Source: Cyanophora paradoxa
Lineage: Eukaryota; Glaucocystophyceae; Cyanophorales; Cyanophoraceae
Direction: 5' to 3'
Length of the DNA: 64,000 bases
Assembly (NCBI GenBank): GCA_004431415.1
Contig: QPMI01000040.1
Coordinates: 62,001-126,000 of the forward strand
Shown: positions 25,985 to 34,931 of the stretch, one piece after another
Layout: each line of letters starts with the position of its first letter
Position numbering within the stretch: position 1 is the stretch's first letter
The notes under the pieces: model-generated
The model's database searches: none
Told to the model about the DNA's origin: nothing
What the model saw: the letters and a program-made list of their open reading frames with translations, nothing else
Made by a program: the position numbers and the translations under genes

Positions 25985-28366
25985 TCACAGCGGCCGCCGC
26001 GCAGTTCCTGACGTACGGGCGGGCGCCGGCGATGGAGCTGATCGCCGACTACTTCGCGCCGCACCTCGACTGGGAGGCGCTCGCGGGGCCGCTCCGCTCC
26101 GACGCGCAGGCGCGCCTCCTCGTCGAGTGTGCCGTCAAGTTCGCCGACGCCATCCGGGTACCCCCCCGCCCGCCCCCTCCCCCCTTTTCTTCGCCGCGGC
26201 TCACGGTCCCGCGCCCCGCCGCGCCGCAGGACGACGCGAACGGGCAGCGGCTGAAGGACCTGATCCTGGCGCGGGGCGTCCCCGGCCGCGCCGCCGCCTT
26301 CCTCGCCGCCACCGTACCCCCCCGCAAGTTCACGGAAGGCGACGCCGAGTGGGCGGCGGCGCTGGCCTCGCCGGCGCTGCCCTCGGCGCTGCTGCTCCTC
26401 ACGGGCCTCTGCCGCGGGCATCCGGCCACGCAGCGCGTCCTCCTCGAGACGAACGTCCTGCCGCTATGCCACTTCCTCGAGCAGGTGCGCGGGGCGCGCG
26501 CCGGGGCCCGCGCCGCGCCGCGCCGGCCGCTGAGGGGCCGGCCGCCGCCGCAGATCACGCAGGGCGGGAGCAAGGTGGGGATCCAGGCGGAGAACCTGCT
26601 GGAGGCGGCGGCCGGCGGGGAGGGCGGGGGGGAGGCCGACGCTGGCGTGCGCGAGGCGGTGCGGGCGCTGCGGGAGGCGACGCGGCGCGAGAAGCGCAAA
26701 CTCGCCCTCGCCAAGCGCGAGAAGCTCCTCGCCGACCTCGGCATGCGCCTTGACGCCGGCGGCGAGTCCGGCGCCGGCGGCGGCGGCGGCGGCGAGGCCG
26801 GCGGGGCGGCGGCGCCCGAGGCCGGCCCCTCGGGCGGTGCCGGGGGCGGGCGCATCGTGGCGAGCCGGGTGCCGGGGGCGCTGGCCGGGGCCGGCGGCCT
26901 GGAGGCCATCGACGCGGCGGAGGAGGCCGGCCGGGTACGCTGCATGGTCTGCCGCGAGGGGTACGCCTACAAGCCCCGCGAGCCGATGGGCGCCTACGTC
27001 TACCTCCGCCGCGTGCCCGTCGGGGAGGCGCCCCGCGGGCGCCGGGCGTGGCGCCGGGGAGCCCGTGGGGGCGGGCGGGGCGGCTCGGGGCCGGGCGAGG
27101 CCGGCGTGGCCAGCTCGTCGCACTTCAACACGATCCACTTCGCCTGCCACCGCGACGCCACCCGCGCCGAGCGCTCCCTCAAGGCCCGCCCCGCCCGCCC
27201 CGCCCCGCCCGCCCCGCCCCGCCCCGGCGCCGTTCTGACGCGGCGGGGCAGGTCCCCGCGAGGAATGGGACGGGGCGACGCTGCGGAACAACCAGACGCG
27301 CTGCAACAACCTGTACCCCCTCGCCGGCCCGCTCGTCCCGCGGACGCCTACGCGCAGGCGACGGACCGCTTCTGGCAGCAGGCGGCGGCCGCGCTGGGGC
27401 GGCTCGAGTGCGGCGCGCCGGCGGCCCGCCTGCGGCTCGCGCTGCACGACGCGCGGCTCCTCCTCGCGAGGCTCGCCCACCGCGAGGCCTTCGCCGGCGA
27501 GGGAGAGACGCTGCGGGGGACGCGCGAGTCGAACCTGTGCCTCCTGCCCCACATCCTCTACGCCGCCGCCGCCGCCCTCGACGCCGCCGGCCCGCCACCC
27601 GCGCCGCCCTCGCCGCCGCCCTCGCCGCCTTTGCCCAGTCCGGCCCCGCCGCCGCCGTCTCCGCTGCCGCCGGCGCCGGCATCGCCTCGCCCGGCGGCGG
27701 CGGCGGCGCGGCGGGCGCCACGGCGGGCGCCGAGGCGATCGCTGCGGACTTCGGCGCGGATGGCGGCGCGCACCTCGCGCTCGTCGCCGCCGTCCTCCTC
27801 CTCCCCCCCGCCGAGTGGCGCGCCCGCCGCCTCGCCCTCCTCCGCCGCGCCCTCGCCGCCGGCGCCCGCCACGGGCCCCGCTACGGCGCCCCGCCCGCCT
27901 CCGCTTCCTCCTCCTCCTCCTCCTCCTCCTCCCGCGCCGCCCCGCCCTCCCCCGGCCCCTCTTCCTCCTCCGCCCCCGCCGCGCCCGCGGCGGACTGGGG
28001 CGTGGCGGCGTCCGCCGCCTTCTTCGGTCTGGCGTGCCTCGTCCGGCGCGAGTTCGGGGCCCCGGCGGGGAGCGAGGCGGCCGGCGACGGCGACGCGGTG
28101 GCGGCGCTGTGCGAGCGCGTGCGCGCCGACGAGCGGCCCGTCCTCGCCTCCTCGCGCCGCATCGCCGAGGCCTACGCCGCCGCCTGCGCCGCCGCCGCCC
28201 CGCCCGCCGGCCCGCCGCCCTCCTCGCCGCCCTCTTCCCCGGTCCGCCCGCCCCCTCCAGATCGCTCGCCGGCGCGCTGACGCTCGCTCGCGCAGAGGCG
28301 GCGGAGGAGGCGGCGGCGGAGGGCGGCCTGGAGGCCCTCGTCGAGCGCGCCGCCGGCGACCGCTGA
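6367..28366 (+). CDS. UBR4: Giant E3 ubiquitin ligase UBR4/BIG (p600, pushover family)
   Basis: Recognised over most of its length by conserved blocks in the order known for animal UBR4 and plant BIG. This N-degron-pathway E3 ligase binds destabilised N-termini through its UBR box and transfers ubiquitin through a C-terminal hemiRING module; it acts mainly in the cytosol. Visible blocks: helical repeat region from 6367 (MQNFLEQLVRSLQEEDGAF), DLNVEHAQLLLFLFHTLSEG near 10470, UBR box 14290-14560, propeller-like region 15000-16860, galactose-binding-like region 16930-17290, ZZ finger 18124-18258, UIM-like motif 18526-18590, Cys cluster 21740-21890, C-terminal E3 region 24740-28366. Span (22 kb, about 5000 codons after splicing) fits the family. 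Introns are numerous, short, and use GT or GC donors. The start is uncertain: the ATG at 6367 lies beside a possible AG acceptor, so upstream exons may exist. Single-base C deletions near 27252, 27338 and 27590, seen by comparison with the tandem copies, break the frame and are probably consensus errors. Confidence 0.93.
9060..9330 (+). other. Acidic low-complexity exons of UBR4
   Basis: Three short consecutive exons encode almost only Asp/Glu (for example EEDYEEDEDEDE). They are separated by two GC-rich introns with GT donors (from about 9087 and 9199) and CAG acceptors. Human UBR4 also has acidic disordered insertions between helical repeat blocks, so this is probably a flexible linker. A second acidic run lies at 14130-14245 just upstream of the UBR box. 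Confidence 0.6.
14290..14561 (+). other. UBR box zinc finger of UBR4 (split by one intron)
   Basis: The two exons read CTYSATGNKFTEQHWYFCYT..CSVCVK and [20 protein letters not shown]. The Cys and His spacing matches the UBR-type zinc finger that binds type 1 N-degrons. The intron runs from about 14404 (GT) to 14484 (CAG). This is the substrate-recognition domain of the ligase. It is absent from all tandem copies of the gene's 3' end, so those copies could not bind N-degrons in the standard way. Confidence 0.93.
18124..18258 (+). other. ZZ-type zinc finger of UBR4
   Basis: Reads YQCDSCGLLPIPGRRWHCGS then CIDFDLCERCHEEGGHDPDH, the C-x2-C...C-x2-C...C-x2-C...H pattern of a ZZ finger. Plant BIG proteins carry a ZZ domain at the matching place; human UBR4 lacks one and instead partners with KCMF1, which has a ZZ domain. 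The inference is that this organism keeps both degron-reading fingers in one polypeptide. Confidence 0.9.
18526..18590 (+). other. UIM-like ubiquitin-interacting motif in UBR4
   Basis: The segment DDEELRVALALSLGLD follows an Ala/Pro-rich linker and matches the acidic patch plus A-x-x-x-S core of ubiquitin-interacting motifs. Human UBR4 has a similar segment at the same place relative to the galactose-binding-like and helical regions, which supports the assignment. Binding activity is inferred, not shown. Confidence 0.6.
20634..20658 (+). repeat. Intronic homopolymer C tract (25 C)
   Basis: An uninterrupted run of C directly before an intron acceptor in UBR4 (the exon resumes at about 20662). 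It occupies the position of the polypyrimidine tract. Its exact length is likely unreliable in any sequencing technology. Confidence 0.9.
20755..21020 (+). repeat. Degenerate intronic minisatellite, period about 75 bases
   Basis: About three to four imperfect copies of a unit that starts with tccacgcccgagagaac, continues with a variable CT microsatellite, and ends with cttcttcgcttggggcgcc. Copies begin near 20756, 20829 and 20908, with a more decayed one near 20990. The array lies inside one UBR4 intron between the exons encoding VEFDG and YYLESEPCLVCNDPE. Confidence 0.85.
21740..21890 (+). other. Cys-rich zinc-binding cluster conserved in UBR4
   Basis: One exon encodes LQCPRCSRAV, ICRHCHENAYQCRQCRNINY and ICNECGFCKYGRF. 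The five CxxC pairs and the YQC..C..INY / CNxCGFCKY signatures match a block found in all UBR4/BIG proteins. It confirms that the gene is UBR4 rather than another UBR-box protein. The precise function of this block is not known to me. Confidence 0.9.
25946..25982 (+). repeat. Intronic homopolymer C tract (37 C)
   Basis: A pure C run inside the UBR4 intron 25936-26004, which has a GC donor and a CAG acceptor. In units 5-7 the same intron instead carries an interrupted cgccc-type sequence of similar length, so this tract is specific to unit 1. Confidence 0.9.
26930..27330 (+). other. C-terminal hemiRING E3 region of UBR4 (native copy)
   Basis: Encodes RCMVCREGYAYKPREPMGAY, then SSSHFNTIHFACHRDATRAE, and after the intron 27184-27251 (GC donor) the segment LRNNQTRCNNLYPLAGPLVP. 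These Cys/His positions correspond to the atypical zinc-binding hemiRING reported for UBR4, which recruits the E2 enzyme. The exon after the intron needs one more C than the four present at 27253-27256 to stay in frame; units 5 and 7 have that extra C. Confidence 0.8.
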
Positions 28367-28781
28367 GGGGGCGCGCGCGGACCGAACTGTAGCGGTATCT
28401 TGCATCGGTCGTGTAGGTACCGGTAGAAGAATCATACGTAGGAACGGGTAAGGTAGAACGTGAATTCAAAAGTATTGATGATGAAATGGAAATTTTCTCT
28501 TGACACTCGAAGGAAAAAGGCCCCGGCGCGATCCGAGCCCGGGGCGGGCGGGCGTAGTGAACATAGTGCCAAAATGTCGCCCCGGAAACAGCGTTTTCAG
28601 AAGGATCGGAAGGGAGCGCGCCCGGGCAGGCCTGACGGGCGGTCCCGGGGCGGACCTTCTCCGCGAGATCTAGAGCTGCTTGCGCTGCAGCTGGGCCCGC
28701 GGCCGTCCGCGCGCGCGCGCGGAGATCTAGAACATGTATCCCTGTCCGTCGCCTTTAAAGATTTCGAATTCAGCGGTACGG

Positions 28782-28803
28782 GTGCGCATGCGCATGTACA
28801 TGT
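28782..28803. other. 22-nt perfectly alternating purine-pyrimidine run
   Basis: Within the spacer, 22 bases alternate purine and pyrimidine without a break and include the nested palindromes tgcgcatgcgca and catgtacatg. A separate CG run lies at 28709-28721. Such sequence can adopt Z-DNA; whether it does so here is unknown. Confidence 0.6.
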
Positions 28804-28905
28804 CTCGCGCGCCGCGGCCGGCGCGCATGGGCGCGCGCCAATTCGTCTTTTTTTCCCCGGTCGTCCCCCCTGCGCTTCTCCCCCCCCGTTCATTCCCCCC
28901 GAATT

Positions 28906-28925
28906 GTTAGCCACCGGTGGCTAAC
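28906..28925. repeat. Perfect 20-bp palindrome in the spacer
   Basis: gttagccaccggtggctaac is identical to its reverse complement. The palindrome is kept intact in the other spacers at 33227-33246, 37511-37530, 41790-41809, 47616-47635, 53437-53456 and 61259-61278. It could be a dimeric protein-binding site or a cruciform-forming sequence; no family is assigned. Confidence 0.9.
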
Positions 28926-29271
28926 TTGCGATCGAAGGGTACAGGGTTCGGCCTCCTGAAATTGATCTCATAGAAGAACGAGCTCTCTGTCTCTCTCGAT
29001 CTGGCGCGCTCTACGCAGTCTAGGCGCCACTAATGGCGAGCTGCGGGGTCTACGAATGAGGGGACGGGGCCGGAGGCGAGGCGGAGGGTGGCGGCGGAGG
29101 GCGCCGCCGGCGGCGGCTCCAAGGCTCGGTCAGGGCCGCCGCGAGACCCTCTCACGGGACGGCGCCCCGCGCCGCCCACCAGCAGCGACGCCCGCAGCGC
29201 AGGCTCCAGCGGGGCCGGCGGCGGCGCTAGGGCGAGGTCGAGGAGGGCGGGGACTCGCCGGGGAGGGCGCC

Positions 29272-30500
29272 GGCTAGGGCGGCAGGCCGGCGGCCTCGAG
29301 CTCCAGGCGGCGCTGCTCCTTCGAGAGCGCCGACGAGGCTGGACGCCGCCGAGCCGAGCCCGGCACCCTGCTCCGGGCGGCGTGGCGGGAGAGGAGGGCC
29401 GCGAGGGGCCGCGCGACGCCGCTGCCGGCCGAGCTGCAGGGGACGCTGCAGCGGCGGAGGGCGGCGACACGCCAGGCTCCGGAAGGCGCTGCTGCAGACT
29501 CTGAGAGGAAAGCGAAGAATCGCGATTAGATGGCGTTCACGGACTCGTAGCCAGAGCAGCGTACCGTGCTGCGCCGGGGTGTAGCTGCGCCGCCTGGGCG
29601 CGGTCGGTTGGAGGATCTGCCCGCAACTGCCGTAACTGCCGTAACTGCCGCCATGCCGTAACTGCCGTAACTGCCGCCAGCGCCGCGCGTCCGATCGCTT
29701 CCGCGTGAGCCACCGCTGCGCGCTTTGGAGTGAGGCGGGCGCGCTAAGCGGCCGGGCCTTGACGACGCACGGAATTCAGGTAGCTATAGCGCGCGTCGGG
29801 CGACGGGCTGCGAAAGTTGCGTGGCACCGGCGCCGCTGGGCCGCAGTGGGCGCCCGCTCCGGAGGGCGCCGCCATCGCCGTCGCTGCTGACCCGCACCGG
29901 CGGCAACATCGCCGCGCCTCGATTGCCGCTGCCCACCGGCACCGATTCAAGCAGGAATGGACAGCTGCGGTCTTCGGCCCCACGCTTCCCGCGCTGCCGA
30001 TCCATTCTTGATGCGAGACCCCGAGCCCGAAAAGCTGCGCTGGCATCTTGATTCTGGACCGATCTGTGGGGCTTCAGCGTGATAGAAAGCGGGTCTCTCA
30101 GCGTTCGCACCGGATGCGCGGCTGCTTGCCGACTCCTGGACATCTTGCGGCCATCGCTTCCAGCCATTGCCGTTGCTTCCGCCGCCTGGCTGTGCGGCGC
30201 GGGCCGTCTGGCTGTCCGCCCGCTCGCTTTGGAGCGAGATCTTGTCATCTTGCCCGCTGTGCAGCCCGGGGTACAGCCCGCTGTGCAGGCTCCTTCTGAT
30301 CACGGCTTCAGCGATGCTTCTCTGCGATTTGGTACGCTCGCGTTCCTTCTCACTCGGCTCCTGTACCGCTCTGATCGCCGAGGCTCGCAGAGCTCGCTTC
30401 GCCTCGCGCGCGGCGCCGGCACATGTTCAACCGAAACACGCGCGCGCGAGCGGGGGCTCGCGCCCGTCGGATCGCACACCATCGCCCTCGCTTGCGACTC
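29272..30500 (-). CDS. Possible minus-strand gene in the spacer, unknown
   Basis: Low-confidence call. On the minus strand 30400-29947 reads a protein-like stretch (SEKERERTKSQRSIAEAVIR, SLHSGLYPGLHSGQDDKISL) with lower GC than the surrounding UBR4 DNA. Further segments on that strand look protein-like at 29750-29900 (VPRNFRSPSPDARYSYLNSV) and 29272-29340 (SSALSKEQRRLELEAAGLPP, then a stop). The pieces are in different frames and would need introns. A continuous plus-strand frame also exists here (30079-30480), so coding on either strand is unproven. No family recognised. The same sequence recurs in every spacer. Confidence 0.25.
29622..29678 (+). repeat. Short tandem repeat of cgtaactgc (9 bp, about 6 copies)
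   Basis: Five near-identical 9-mers (cgtaactgc, first copy cgcaactgc) are split two-and-two around one 8-base variant (cgccatgc). The same array occurs in the other spacers, for example at about 33943-33997. Confidence 0.85.
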
Positions 30501-30612
30501 TGCCGCATCATCGGAGAGCCCGCGGTGCCCGCGCCCGCCGAGCTCGAGGCCCGTCGACCCGTCGCGGCGCCGGCGCCGGCGGCGCGGTGCGGGAGGAGGG
30601 CGCGCGGTGCGG

Positions 30613-32688
30613 CCGCATCTGGTCCGCCCCCTCTCCCTCCCTATCTCTTTCTCTTCTCACCGACGGAGGGGCAGCCGGGACCTGGACCTCTCGGCGCTGA
30701 TCGAGGACGACAACGGGATGGAGCTGCTCGTGGCCGGCCAGATCGTCCGCCTCGACCTCTCCATCCGCCAGGCCCGTCTTCCCCGCTTCTCCGCTTCTCC
30801 GGTTCTGAGAGGGGCGGCGCCGGGGTACGTGCAGGTGTACGAGCAGGTCTGGCGGCGCTCGCTGGGGGGCGACCAGGCCGGTGACGGCCCGCCCATGGTC
30901 GTCACCTACCGCCTCCAGGCGCGCCTCTCGGCCTCTCCCCTCCATTCCTTCGCCCGCTGAGGGCGCGGGCAGGGCCTGGACGGTGAGGCTACAGAGCCGA
31001 TCGTGGACGCGCTGGAGGACACGGCGGGGCCGGAGCGGGACCCCGAGGAGGAGTTCGCCGCCGCCGCCGTCATGGCCCCCTCCGGCGGCCTCGACGCCCT
31101 CCTCGCCCAGGCACGCGCACCCCTCTCCCCCTTCTGAGCCCAGCTCAGCTGATCTGAACTCATCTGAGCTTAGATCCGGTCCTTCCGGACGCTGGACGTG
31201 AACGCCGACCTCGTCGCTCTCGTCCTGCGCCTCGCCCGCCACTGCGCCCTCCTCGCCGCCAACCGCGCCCGCGTGCGCCCCGCCCCGCCGGCCCTCCCCC
31301 TCCCCCGCGCCGCCTCAGACGCCTCAGATGCTGGCGCTGGGCGGGGTACGCGTGCTCCTCGACGTGCTCCGCCTGGCCTTCGCGGACGAGCGCCACGCCG
31401 ACGAGGTCCGGCGCGGCCGCGGCCCAGAGGCGACCCGGCCCCGTCTGATCTCCGGCGCCTCCGTCCCGCTCCGCAGGCCGAGGCGCTGCTGCTGACGCTG
31501 GAGAGCCTGGTGGAGGCGGCGACGGCGGCGGCGGTGGCGCCGGACGCGGCGGCGGCGGCCTCGGGCGGCGACCGCGAGCGCCTCAGCGACGCGGCGGTCG
31601 TCTCCCAGCTCCGCATGTTCCTCGAGAAGGCCCGCCCGCCCGCCCTCCGTGCTCGTTCTCGGCGCCGGCTGACGGCGGCGGCGGACGGACCGCTTCTGGC
31701 AGCAGGCGGCGGCCGCGCTGGGGCGGCTCGAGTGCGGCGCGCCGGCGGCCCGCCTGCGGCTCGCGCTGCACGACGCGCGGCTCCTCCTCGCGAGGCTCGC
31801 CCACCGCGAGGCCTTCGCCGGCGAGGGAGAGACGCTGCGGGGGACGCGCGAGTCGAACCTGTGCCTCCTGCCCCACATCCTCTACGCCGCCGCCGCCGCC
31901 CTCGACGCCGCCGGCCCCGCCACCCGCGCCGCCCTCGCCGCCGCCCTCGCCGCCTTTGCCCAGTCCGGCCCCGCCGCCGCCGTCTCCGCTGCCGCCGGCG
32001 CCGGCATCGCCTCGCCCGGCGGCGGCGGCGGCGCGGCGGGCGCCACGGCGGGCGCCGAGGCGATCGCTGCGGACTTCGGCGCGGATGGCGGCGCGCACCT
32101 CGCGCTCGTCGCCGCCGTCCTCCTCCTCCCCCCGCCGAGTGGCGCGCCCGCCGCCTCGCCCTCCTCCGCCGCGCCCTCGCCGCCGGCGCCCGCCACGGGC
32201 CCCGCTACGGCGCCCCGCCCGCCTCCGCTTCCTCCTCCTCCTCCTCCTCCTCCTCCCGCGCCGCCCGCCCTCCCCGGCCCCTCTTCCTCCTCCGCCCCGC
32301 CGCGCCCGCGGCGGACTGGGGCGTGGCGGCGTCCGCCGCCTTCTTCGGTCTGGCGTGCCTCGTCCGGCGCGAGTTCGGGCCCCGGCGGGGAGCGAGGCGG
32401 CCGGCGACGGCGACGCGGTGGCGGCGCTGTGCGAGCGCGTGCGCGCCGACGAGCGGCCCGTCCTCGCCTCCTCGCGCCGCATCGCCGAGGCCTACGCCGC
32501 CGCCTGCGCCGCCGCCGCCCCGCCCGCCGGCCCCGCCGCCCTCCTCGCCGCCCTCTTCCCCGGTCCGCCCCGCCCCCTCCAGATCGCTCGCCGGCGCGCT
32601 GACGCTCGCTCGCGCAGAGGCGGCGGAGGAGGCGGCGGCGGAGGGCGGCCTGGAGGCCCTCGTCGAGCGCGCCGCCGGCGACCGCTGA
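30613..32688 (+). pseudogene. Array unit 2: truncated UBR4 3' copy with hemiRING deletion
   Basis: Starts inside a UBR4 exon (last 9 bases, donor retained); the first complete exon starts at 30675 (RDLDLSALIEDDNGMELLVA). Exons follow as in unit 1 as far as RMFLEK. Then a deletion joins the intron to the exon encoding DRFWQQ (junction about 31676-31684). Relative to unit 1 about 1.5 kb is lost, from about 25867 to 27359, including the hemiRING exons. The usual splice acceptor is gone, although a cttctggcag site just downstream could substitute. It ends at the same stop codon. Introns are retained, so it is not a retrocopy. Confidence 0.85.
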
Positions 32689-34931
32689 GGGGGCGCGCGC
32701 GGACCGAACTGTAGCGGTATCTTGCATCGGTCGTGTAGGTACCGGTAGAAGAATCATACGTAGGAACGGGTAAGGTAGAACGTGAATTCAAAAGTATTGA
32801 TGATGAAATGGAAATTTTCTCTTGACACTCGAAGGAAAAAGGCCCCGGCGCGATCCGAGCCCGGGCGGGCGGGCGTAGTGAACATAGTGCCAAAATGTCG
32901 CCCCGGAAACAGCGTTTTCAGAAGGATCGGAAGGGAGCGCGCCCGGGCAGGCCTGACGGGCGGTCCCGGGGCGGACCTTCTCCGCGAGATCTAGAGCTGC
33001 TTGCGCTGCAGCTGGGCCCGCGGCCGTCCGCGCGCGCGCGCGGAGATCTAGAACATGTATCCCTGTCCGTCGCCTTTAAAGATTTCGAATTCAGCGGTAC
33101 GGGTGCGCATGCGCATGTACATGTCTCGCGCGCCGCGGCCGGCGCGCATGGGCGCGCGCCAATTCGTCTTTTTTTCCCCGGTCGTCCCCCCTGCGCTTCT
33201 CCCCCCCCGTTCATTCCCCCCGAATTGTTAGCCACCGGTGGCTAACTTGCGATCGAAGGGTACAGGGTTCGGCCTCCTGAAATTGATCTCATAGAAGAAC
33301 GAGCTCTCTGTCTCTCTCGATCTGGCGCGCTCTACGCAGTCTAGGCGCCACTAATGGCGAGCTGCGGGGTCTACGAATGAGGGGACGGGGCCGGAGGCGA
33401 GGCGGAGGTGGCGGCGGAGGGCGCCGCCGGCGGCGGCTCCAAGGCTCGGTCAGGGCCGCCGCGAGACCCTCTCACGGGACGGCGCCCCGCGCCGCCCACC
33501 AGCAGCGACGCCCGCAGCGCAGGCTCCAGCGGGGCCGGCGGCGGCGCTAGGGCGAGGTCGAGGAGGGCGGGGACTCGCCGGGGAGGGCGCCGGCTAGGGC
33601 GGCAGGCCGGCGGCCTCGAGCTCCAGGCGGCGCTGCTCCTTCGAGAGCGCCGACGAGGCTGGACGCCGCCGAGCCGAGCCCGGCACCCTGCTCCGGGCGG
33701 CGTGGCGGGAGAGGAGGGCCGCGAGGGCCGCGCGACGCCGCTGCCGGCCGAGCTGCAGGGGACGCTGCAGCGGCGGAGGGCGGCGACACGCCAGGCTCCG
33801 GAAGGCGCTGCTGCAGACTCTGAGAGGAAAGCGAAGAATCGCGATTAGATGGCGTTCACGGACTCGTAGCCAGAGCAGCGTACCGTGCTGCGCCGGGGTG
33901 TAGCTGCGCCGCCTGGGCGCGGTCGGTTGGAGGATCTGCCCGCAACTGCCGTAACTGCCGTAACTGCCGCCATGCCGTAACTGCCGTAACTGCCGCCAGC
34001 GCCGCGCGTCCGATCGCTTCCGCGTGAGCCACCGCTGCGCGCTTTGGAGTGAGGCGGGCGCGCTAAGCGGCCGGGCCTTGACGACGCACGGAATTCAGGT
34101 AGCTATAGCGCGCGTCGGGCGACGGGCTGCGAAAGTTGCGTGGCACCGGCGCCGCTGGGCCGCAGTGGGCGCCCGCTCCGGAGGGCGCCGCCATCGCCGT
34201 CGCTGCTGACCCGCACCGGCGGCAACATCGCCGCGCCTCGATTGCCGCTGCCCACCGGCACCGATTCAAGCAGGAATGGACAGCTGCGGTCTTCGGCCCC
34301 ACGCTTCCCGCGCTGCCGATCCATTCTTGATGCGAGACCCCGAGCCCGAAAAGCTGCGCTGGCATCTTGATTCTGGACCGATCTGTGGGGCTTCAGCGTG
34401 ATAGAAAGCGGGTCTCTCAGCGTTCGCACCGGATGCGCGGCTGCTTGCCGACTCCTGGACATCTTGCGGCCATCGCTTCCAGCCATTGCCGTTGCTTCCG
34501 CCGCCTGGCTGTGCGGCGCGGGCCGTCTGGCTGTCCGCCCGCTCGCTTTGGAGCGAGATCTTGTCATCTTGCCCGCTGTGCAGCCCGGGGTACAGCCCGC
34601 TGTGCAGGCTCCTTCTGATCACGGCTTCAGCGATGCTTCTCTGCGATTTGGTACGCTCGCGTTCCTTCTCACTCGGCTCCTGTACCGCTCTGATCGCCGA
34701 GGCTCGCAGAGCTCGCTTCGCCTCGCGCGCGGCGCCGGCACATGTTCAACCGAAACACGCGCGCGCGAGCGGGGGCCTCGCGCCCGTCGGATCGCACACC
34801 ATCGCCCTCGCTTGCGACTCTGCCGCATCATCGGAGAGCCCGCGGTGCCGCGCCCGCCGAGCTCGAGGCCCGTCGACCCGTCGCGGCGCCGGCGCCGGCG
34901 GCGCGGTGCGGGAGGAGGGCGCGCGGTGCGG
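32689..34931 (+). repeat. Array spacer, copy 2
   Basis: Near-identical to the unit 1 spacer, including the palindrome (33227-33246) and the 9-bp repeats. Differences seen are single-base changes in G or C runs, such as one G fewer near 32870 and near 33407. Confidence 0.9.

Larger units (their letters stand above)
24796..30612 (+). repeat. Tandem array unit 1 (5817 bp): native UBR4 3' end plus spacer
   Basis: This is the first unit of the array and the genuine 3' end of UBR4. The unit begins at ccgcatctgg (24796), the last 9 bases of an exon followed by its splice donor, and runs through the stop codon (28364-28366) and a 2246-bp spacer to 30612. The same decanucleotide then recurs at 30613 and the unit starts again. 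Compared with later units, this copy has different sequence in its first two introns (24805-24859 and 24957-25020) and a 37-C tract at 25946-25982, which marks it as the ancestral copy or another allele. Confidence 0.93.
28367..30612 (+). repeat. Array spacer, copy 1 (UBR4 downstream region)
   Basis: About 2.2 kb after the UBR4 stop codon, repeated almost exactly in every unit. The first 190 bases are AT-richer and probably contain the UBR4 3' UTR. A palindrome-rich island follows (28600-28930), then a GC-rich stretch (29030-29500), a short 9-bp repeat array (29622-29678), and a less GC-rich stretch (29700-30500) with open frames on both strands. No transposase, reverse transcriptase or terminal inverted repeat is visible. 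Confidence 0.85.
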
